Of a stretch of DNA of 64,000 nucleotides, positions 57,559 to 64,000 are shown in pieces (position 1 is the first letter of the stretch; every line of letters begins with the position of its first letter). Source of the DNA: Camellia lanceoleosa (Eukaryota > Streptophyta > Magnoliopsida > Ericales > Theaceae); NCBI GenBank assembly GCA_025200525.1, contig CM045762.1:25968584-26032583 (forward strand), given 5' to 3'. The notes under the pieces were generated by a model, which saw nothing but the letters and a program-made list of their open reading frames with translations, made no database searches and was not told the DNA's origin. A program made the position numbers and the translations under genes.

Positions 57559-59215
57559 ATCAACAACAAGAGCAAGAGATAGATCAAATGAGGAAGAGGA
57601 ACTTATGCATAGTAAACGTGCTAGAACCTCAAAATCTTTTAGTCCAGATTTTGTAACTTTTTGTTTGAAATGAGCTTTTAACTTTCAAAGAAATTATGTC
57701 CGATCTGAAGCTCCTTTATGGAAAAGGCTATAAATAGCAAAGCTGAATCCATCTTGCAAAATCACACTTGGGAATTGGTGGATTTGCCATCGGAGTTGTA
57801 AACCTCTTAGGTACAAGTGGATTTTCAACAGAGACAAATGAAAGCATGATGGATCAATTGACAAATACAAGGCGGGACTTGTGGTCAAAGGATATAGACA
57901 AAAAGAAAGTCTTGACTATTTTGACACATACTCATCGCTTACTAGAATAACATCCATTAGAATGCTAATTGCTATTGCATCTTTGAACAATCTATAAATT
58001 CATCAAATGGATGTAGAAAAGAATTTTTCTTAAATAGTGAGTTAAATGAAGAAATTTGCATGGAACAACCAAAGGTTTTTCTGTTCTAGGAAAAGAAAAA
58101 AAGGCCGATGTGTAAATTGCTTAAATTATTATATGGTTTAAAACAAGCACCAAAGCGATGACATGAGAAATTTAACAAGGTAATGATGTCAAATGGATTT
58201 AAAATTAATGAATGTAACAAATGTGTTTATATTAAAAACACAAACAACGGTTATGTTATAGTATGTCTTTATGTGGATGATATGCTCATCATAGGTAGTA
58301 ATAATGACATGATTAAAATTACTAAGAAAATGTTGAATAAACATTTTGACATGAAGGACATGGGGATTACTGATGTAATTCTTGGTATAAAATTACCAAA
58401 ACATCGAAGGATATGCTTTGTTACAATCACATTGCATGGAGAAAATACTTGACAAATTTAGCAAAATAATAATCATTTTCCTAGAACACCTGTGGATGTT
58501 AATTTGTTTCTTTCTAAAAAGGTACATAAAGTATTCCTCAATTAGAGTATGCCCAAATTATTGGAAGCTTAATGTACTTGACGAACTGCACTCAGTCGGA
58601 TATAGCTTATGCAATAAGTAAATTAAGTAGATATACAAGTAATCCAGGAGTAGAACACTGGGACACTATTATTAGGGTTCTAAGATATCTCGATTTACTT
58701 GCAACATTGGGCTTAATTATACTAGATACCTAGCAGTACTTGAAGGGTACTGTGATACAAATTGGATATCAGATACTAGAGACTCAAAATCCACCAATGG
58801 GTATGTCTTTACTCTTGGTGAAGCAACTGTATCTTGGAAATCTTCCAAACAGACTTGCATTGCTAGGTCTACTATGGAATAAATTTGTAGCTTTAGATAA
58901 AGTTGGAAAAGAAAGTAGATGGCTTAGTCACTTCCTTGAAGATATTCTAATGTGGCCAAAACCGGTGCATACTATATGCATACATTGTGATAGTCAATCA
59001 ACAGATAAGAAAACGCAAGAGTCATATGTATAATGGTAAGTCGCGACACATTAAATGCGTTGACATAACATTGTGAGACAACTACTCTCTAATGAAATTA
59101 TTTTCATGAATATGTGAAGTCTAAAGATAGTATAGCGGATCCACTAACCAAAGGGTTAGCAAGAGAGTTAGTTGAGAATTCATCGAGGGGAATGAGGCTT
59201 AAGCCTATTAGATAA
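57559..59215 (+). pseudogene. Second copy of the Copia RT/RNase H segment
   Basis: The segment is collinear with 29,591-31,246, including both of the same stop codons after the RT block and before HEKF, and the YVDDMLIIGSN active site (about 58,270-58,302). It has many additional small indels that break the frame more often, for example in the regions matching LPSGCKPL and MESEFVAL. Shared lesions show that both copies descend from the same already dead element. Most extra lesions are at CAG or CTG positions of the left copy. Confidence 0.93.
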
Positions 59216-59791
59216 GAGTTAGCACAACGGCAACCTAACCTAGTTGACTGGAGATCCCAAGATTTAGGTTCAAAGGGACAACCGAGTTGTGTATGACTCA
59301 TAAAAATTATTGAGGAGTCAAACTCCTACCCATTTCTATGATGAAATAGTAATGTCTGTAGCATTTTAGGTTAAGTAATACTTTTTAATAATTCTTATAT
59401 CTAGGAATACCTAGTGGAGTATGGTAGGATACTTTTCATAAGAATCACCTATATAGTATGAATCTGGGCGGTTCTATGAGATTTGTGAAAGGTTACAATT
59501 CTCTAGAGCACTCATGAAAGACCGAGGTTGTTGAGGCCAAAATGAACACAATAGTGAGAATTAAACTGCGTCTGGTAATATCTTGTGTGAGTTCTATTGT
59601 CTTGGTTTACACAAATGGTGAATAGTTCAAGACATCATGTTCACTAGTTAGCCAAGAAATCGATGAGTGTCTCACAAGGGAAGATTCAAAGCCAAAAGCT
59701 ACCAATCCTTTGTAAAATATTTTTTAATTTATGTACTCTCGTAATTAGATCATGTGCATTTTTTCTGTCAAATTTCATTCATATGGGGGAC

Positions 59792-60975
59792 TGTTAGAAT
59801 TATGATTTTTTATAGGCTTATTTTGAGCCAACTTTGAGCCCAAATTTGAGTAGGTTAGCCTAAATTTGAGTAGGTCCCACGCGTCTTTTGGGGTGAGTCC
59901 AAAGAGGTGACATGTTCCTTGTTGCATGGCAAGTCACACGATGCAAACGGTTCATCAAAATCATTTATGAGTGAATTGGAACTTGACGTCATTTTCGGGT
60001 TCGTAGAAAGGAAAGTTGAAGAGGTAAATGTGGGTTTCCTTTATATGGTTGTTCTACATTGAAAAATTAAGAGAACTTATCTGTGTATATAAATTCTAAG
60101 TAACAATACTTGGATTAGGCCCCAAGGGGCACCCCAAGATTGTAGAAGGAATGAGTTACGGACAAAGTGGGCCTTGGCCTAAACCACCACACACCCCTGC
60201 ACGCTACCACCGTCTGTCTGTCCGACCGGCTAAGCCGAGCTGGGCGAGGGTGTAAATTGTGGCTCGGGTTGGTCCTAATATTAATTTTTTGGACAAAATT
60301 TATTTGAATTTTTTTCAAAAATTCTTGGGAAAAAATTATTTTTTTTAAACAAAATTAATTCAAATTTTGCGCCAAATTTGAATTCAATTTTTTGTCCAAG
60401 ACTTTGCCTTCTCCGGTCCAATTTTCCAAAAGATTAAATTATTCTTAACAGATTGAAAACTACCAGTAGTTTTGGACAGTAGATCAAATTGGTTTTCCAG
60501 TAGATCTAGTCAAATTTGTTTCATACCTGTTCAGTTTGAATTTTGCACATGTTCACTTCAATTTTTACCTATTCGAACAGATCTGAAGGACACCAATCTC
60601 CCTATAAATACTACAATGTTCTAGCAATTTTTTCATTCGAAAAAATTCACTTGTTACTTTGAATTTTTGCTCTCTTGCATCATTATTCTTCATAATAGTT
60701 TTTAGGAAAAATTCTGAAAGTATAGAACAGGTTTTATTCATGCGTCTGATTGTTTGGAGTCTTTGCTACAATCTGTGTAAAGATCATTACATCCTGGGAG
60801 ATAGACGTCATTTATCCGTAAACACCAAACGGAGTGAATCTGTCTTAAAAGTCACACACTCAACTTGATCTTTTTGTACTTATTCATTTAGATAAATAAA
60901 TTCGTAGAATAATTTATTTTTTATTTGTTTGATTTGATTTCAAGTTATTTATTTTACCTGAAGATTGTTCCAACA
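59792..60975 (+). repeat. Second copy of the Copia 3' LTR
   Basis: This 1,184-bp LTR corresponds to 31,826-33,011, with the same polypurine tract before it and the same unique flank (AATATAAATCACAATG) after it. It is therefore a copy of the same insertion site. Confidence 0.92.
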
Positions 60976-63900
60976 AATATAAATCACAATGTAAGTCAAC
61001 ATCTTTTTATAAATTTGAACTTTGACACCTAAGTATTATCTCCATAACCCCAAGTCTAAATAAGATATTAATGATCAATAAATATTTCTAACCACCCCAA
61101 TTACTATTTTTCTTTTTTTCTTTTTCATTTTTTTTCCCGGTGAACCAGTGAAATTAATAGAAAGGAGTTATTCACTTCTCTTGATAATGACCTAACTAAG
61201 AATCCAGGTACATATGCCATCACAATCACACCTTTATGAATGATTATAAATAATAAAAATGATTTAGACCACTAAAAAATACATCACTAATAGTATTAAT
61301 ACATTGAGAATGATAAAAAAACAAGAAACAAGGCATAAAAAGTGAGCGGGACCTACTGTCACATCATTAGTGTTCCATTTCTAGTACTCCCAAGCATTTT
61401 TCTATAAATAACCCTTTATTTGGATCAAGTTTGGCATCTACTAGGGTTGGTTTGGGATGTTCTAAAAAAATGTATTTTTTGACTTATTGACTTATATGGA
61501 TTGAATTTGGGTTGGGTTTGATGTGATGTGTTAGAGAGGTGATGTGATTTAAATAAGATGATGTGATTTAAATAGGATAATGACTTTTTGACTTTTTGTA
61601 TTATTTAAGTTATGCCAAACTTGACCTAAATAATACAAAAAGTCAAAAAGTTACTATCTATTTAAATCACATCATCTTATTTAAATCACATCACCACTAC
61701 CTTCCACATCAAAACTAATCCAAATCAACTTATATAAGACAATAAATTAAAAATATACTTTTAGAAGATTCCAAACCCAATTTGATAAAGAAATAATTGA
61801 AGCTTTAAAGACATTTCTTTTCTTTGTGTGTATGTGAGAGAGATGGACTCAGCTGTGTGAGAAAGTAAACGATAGGACTTATTTGGTAAAGAGAAATAAT
61901 TAAAGCTATAAAGACTTGTATTCTTTGTGAGGAGGTAAAAGATATTGATGTCATTTGGTAAAGTATATAATTAAAAAGTACAAGATAATGTTTTTTTTTT
62001 TTTTTCACATTCTTCTTCACTATTTGAAAATTATGTAAGTTACTCAAATTTGTCAAAAATAAATAAATAAATAAATAAATGTGCATCCTAAAGGCTCATC
62101 AAACAAAGCCCAGCACTCTCTTTGGTTTACAAATTAAAAAAATGACCAATTTCTTCTTCTTCTTCTTCTTCTTCTTCTTCCTTTTTTTTTTTTTTTTTTT
62201 GTTGTATGTATGTATGTATGGGGGAATGCATGATTTTAGTGTTACTCTCAAATTAGGGCTCCATCAATATTAAAATTAAAAAAAAAAAAAAAACTAGGCA
62301 TGTTAAATAAGCCTGACTAGACTTGTCAGATTCGCTAAATTTCAAGTCAAGTAAATTCTCAAAATACTAGATTCTTGAATTTTTTTTAAAAAGATCTGAT
62401 GGACTCAAGGTCGAGTCTCGAATTAGACTAGCAAGGCATTAAAAACTACGAGAGGGTTTGGAACTGGGTCGACGCGATCCTAAACTGAGCACATGCCAAC
62501 CCACAAATATTGAGCCAAATTTACATTAAAAAAATTAACTTTGCTTGGTTTGCGTTTTTTAAAAATACTTTTTAAAAAAATTTTATTTTTTTATTTTTCG
62601 TATTTTTTTTTATTTTTACTGATTTTTTTTTAATATTTTAAGAATTTTTTTAAAATTTTTAGACACACCTAACATAAATACATTTAAAAAATATAATTTT
62701 TGTGAAAAAAATCTTTAAAAAATTTACTAAAAGCCAAAAATATTTTAAAAAATACAAAAATTCAATACATTTTCATATTTTGTGTATTTATTAATTTTTT
62801 AAAATATTTTTTTCACAAATATTTTACTTTTTAGACACATCTAATTAAGATGCATCTAAAAAAGTTTTAAAAAAAATGTTTAAAATTTTAAAAATATTCA
62901 CTAAAAACAAACAAACAAAAAAAAACGAAAAACTTCGATTTTTAAAAATTTTATTCAATAGACTCAAACTTAACTCAATGATTTTATGGGAGAATATTCA
63001 ACATCTTTAAGCAAATATTTTGATATGTTAATAATTAGGATTTTATACTAGATAAGGTTTTAAAAAGCGGTATTACGTAATGGTTGCGGCCGTTACATAA
63101 TGGTTACGGCGGTAAGTTCTACTCGTTACATTCGATTTTGTGGTGTGACAAAAATTTACATATGTAACGAGTGTTTCGGTGTTATGTATTGGTCATAATA
63201 GTCGTAACAACCCGTTATATACCGTTATAATATTCTGAATAGCCTCATTTCCATATATATATATATTTACAAAAAAGAACGAATACTCAAGTGATCAGAA
63301 CCCAAATAAAAAATTTTGTATGAATTTTTTTTGTATAATTTATTTTTTAATTTTTATTTCATTAGATTGGCTCGTAAAATAAAAAAATATATAAACAGTG
63401 GTTGTATTTGTTTTTATAAACATTTTATTTAATATTTAATTATAAATATTTTTGTTTTATTACTATAATGTGTTGTCTAAATAATGTCTTTAAAAAAAAT
63501 AATTAGCAGCTCAAAAATAATTTTTGCTTATGACACAATTTTTGTTTTATAATCATTTCATTTAATACTTAGTTGTAAATAATTTTTTAGGTAACTATAA
63601 AGTGTTGTCTAAAAATGTCTTTTTAAAAAATATTAGCTGAAAAATAATTTACGTATATAGCACAATTTTGTTTACAATCATTTTATTTAATAATTGTAAA
63701 TATTTTTTATTTAGTTAATTAAATTATTGGTTAAAAATAATTTTATAGATATTTAAAATCAATTATTCTTAAAGTTATTAATTAAGAAAAATTAGTGAAA
63801 CATCCCTCTCCAATTTTGTGTAGTAGGAGAAGTCCAAGATGGTTTTTTTTAGTTACTGAGGTCCCTCAATATTTTCATAGTGAAATTTGATTAGGAGAAA

Positions 63901-64000
63901 TTTTACCCGATTTCATCGAGAAATTTCTTCGTGAAAATTGAAAATTATTTGAGTCGGGCCAAATTTATTTGAGTCGAATTTTCTCTGTAAAAATGTTGAG

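Larger units (their letters stand above)
57559..64000 (+). repeat. Right copy of the ~6.45-kb duplicated block
   Basis: Collinear with 29,591-36,046. It includes the foldback MITE (about 61,442-61,785), the microsatellites (about 61,990-62,220) and the left part of the AAGGTTTTAAAAA element (from about 63,055). It begins at the gap edge and is cut only by the window end. Confidence 0.95.

Noticed and set aside
57559..60975. A second independent Copia insertion
   Set aside because: The sequence beyond the LTR and the inactivating stop codons are shared with the first copy, so the locus was duplicated, in the genome or in the assembly.
1..64000. tRNA genes
   Set aside because: I saw no convincing cloverleaf with A and B boxes. 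A covariance search would be needed to exclude degenerate copies.

Overview
The window is nuclear DNA of a eudicot plant. LTR retrotransposons of the plant Copia and Ty3/Gypsy (Tat) types, several MITE and hAT-like elements, a Cassandra-like 5S-bearing TRIM and an intron-rich WD40 gene of the plant WDR44-like group all point that way. I cannot name the species.

Region 1 (1-33,011) is a stack of nested retrotransposons. The oldest layer is a plus-strand Copia element: gag fragment 1-382, protease/integrase 25,817-26,933, RT/RNase H 29,292-31,246, 3' LTR 31,826-33,011. Its 5' end lies outside the window. It was broken by a reversed solo LTR (383-25,816 overall, TSD GTAGA) and a forward solo LTR (26,934-29,291, TSD ACTAT). 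The reversed one was itself hit by a third solo LTR of the same family (1,219-3,918, TSD GTAGG) and by a full-length minus-strand Tat-type Gypsy element (3,982-24,143, TSD ATAAC). The Gypsy element was in turn hit by a 4.6-kb probable solo LTR (12,264-16,905, TSD GTATT) and by a 140-bp Tourist-like MITE in its 3' LTR (TSD TTA). Between integrase and 3' LTR the Gypsy element carries two genes on the opposite strand: an unrecognised ~480-codon ORF and a plant mobile domain (PMD) gene with a coiled-coil tail.

Region 2 (33,012-46,433) is AT-rich intergenic DNA with foldback and TIR elements: a ~340-bp hairpin, a hAT-like element (41,679-42,784), a TIR-flanked segment carrying a decayed NLR leucine-rich-repeat fragment (about 40,540-40,970), and a PIF-like element (45,161-46,433) holding the 5S-bearing TRIM.

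Region 3 (46,434-55,251) is the only host gene: a seven-exon plus-strand WD40-repeat protein of the plant WDR44-like group. Its first and last large introns hold two related hAT-like insertions with perfect 8-bp target duplications. Its reading frame is broken in three places in otherwise conserved exons, which I read as probable assembly indels.

Region 4 (55,252-64,000) is intergenic DNA, a 100-N assembly gap, and then a second copy of 29,591-36,046, including the sequence flanking the Copia LTR. The second copy therefore duplicates the locus rather than being a second insertion. The differences between copies concentrate at CAG/CTG sites and are mostly indels and scrambles, which suggests unpolished long-read sequence in a methylated region and a false duplication.
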